NCBI GenBank assembly: GCA_050296935.1
Contig: JBNKRV010000067.1
Location: 1 to 64,000 of the forward strand
DNA: 64,000 nucleotides
DNA from: Saccharicrinis sp050296935
Lineage (GTDB): Bacteria; Bacteroidota; Bacteroidia; Bacteroidales; Marinilabiliaceae
Reading direction: 5' to 3'
Made by a program: the position numbers and the translations under genes. Positions 63,844 through 64,000 of this stretch are shown one piece after another (positions within the stretch are counted from its first letter, which is position 1; each line of letters begins with the position of its first letter). Under the pieces are notes generated by a model, which saw only the letters and a list, made by a program, of their open reading frames with translations, had not been told where the DNA came from and ran no database searches.

Positions 63844-64000
63844 ATGGGACACACTAAATCTGTGAATAAAGATGAGGATGCCCTTTTTAGAGAAGAACTG
63901 GTTGAGATGTTAATGAGATTTGGTAATGATTATGACGAAACTTTAGCAATGTCAATGGATAATAGTCATATTCAAAAATTGTTTAATGAAATTGTTGATA
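63844..64000 (+). CDS. N-terminal part of an unidentified protein (runs off the window)
   Basis: ATG at 63844 opens a frame of 52 codons to the edge: MGHTKSVNKDEDALFREELV, then EMLMRFGNDYDETLAMSMDN and so on. No signal peptide; acidic, helical. I cannot assign a family from this piece. The preceding 243 bp is non-coding. Confidence 0.55.
   Translation, partial: MGHTKSVNKDEDALFREELVEMLMRFGNDYDETLAMSMDNSHIQKLFNEIVD

Overview
The window looks like chromosomal DNA of a Bacteroidota bacterium, probably a marine or sediment member of the Marinilabiliales/Prolixibacteraceae type (inference). The evidence is AT-rich DNA, many proteins ending in type IX secretion (T9SS) sorting domains (…YPNP… followed by a basic tail), SPII lipoproteins, TPR-linked sensor kinases, weak ribosome binding sites and TAnnTTTG-like promoter boxes. 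There is no rRNA and no CRISPR array; there is one tRNA-Pro(GGG).

Region 1 (1-25.8 kb, all minus strand) is a surface-protein locus. Two paralogous LamG/HYR/BspA-like (DUF285) proteins (1-4781, cut by the window edge, and 5599-10815), a 226-aa T9SS protein (11253-11933) and a 3358-aa LamG/FN3 giant (12007-22083) lie downstream of a TPR histidine kinase and a response regulator (22333-25767). The three large genes share an upstream element with three TCACC direct repeats spaced exactly 11 bp apart, so they probably form one regulon, possibly of the adjacent two-component system.

Region 2 (25.8-37.7 kb): a decayed IS200-type element, an alkaline phosphatase lipoprotein, a YfcC-type permease, a PKD/adhesin lipoprotein, an AAA ATPase divergent from a secreted TPR-CHAT protein, and a T9SS subtilase. 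The roughly 120 bp before the alkaline phosphatase is homologous, up to the start codon, to the region before a radical SAM gene 22 kb away (49449-49568).

Region 3 (37.7-46 kb): a single-chain multi-cofactor amine/imino-acid dehydrogenase divergent from proline dehydrogenase, tRNA-Pro, an AraC regulator with an AHSA1 protein, and a TauE/SafE exporter with DUF1634.

Region 4 (46-60 kb): a lipoprotein of five 114-residue Cys-containing repeats, a radical SAM/SPASM enzyme, two overlapping lipoprotein genes, mog, an ion-channel-like membrane protein, a second TPR kinase, small pseudogenes, and a Crp/Fnr regulator with a DUF2892 protein and a perfect palindrome between them.

Region 5 (60-64 kb) is accessory DNA: a long nested inverted repeat, a VOC protein, a group II intron lacking its reverse transcriptase, and an overlapping three-gene operon (membrane protein, unknown, yeast-FCY1-like cytosine deaminase) bracketed by inverted intron-3'-end sequence. 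This operon is the best candidate for an undescribed, possibly defensive, system.

Two 148-bp MITE copies (37175, 48179) in opposite orientation and a third element with the same ends (5431) show recent non-autonomous transposition.
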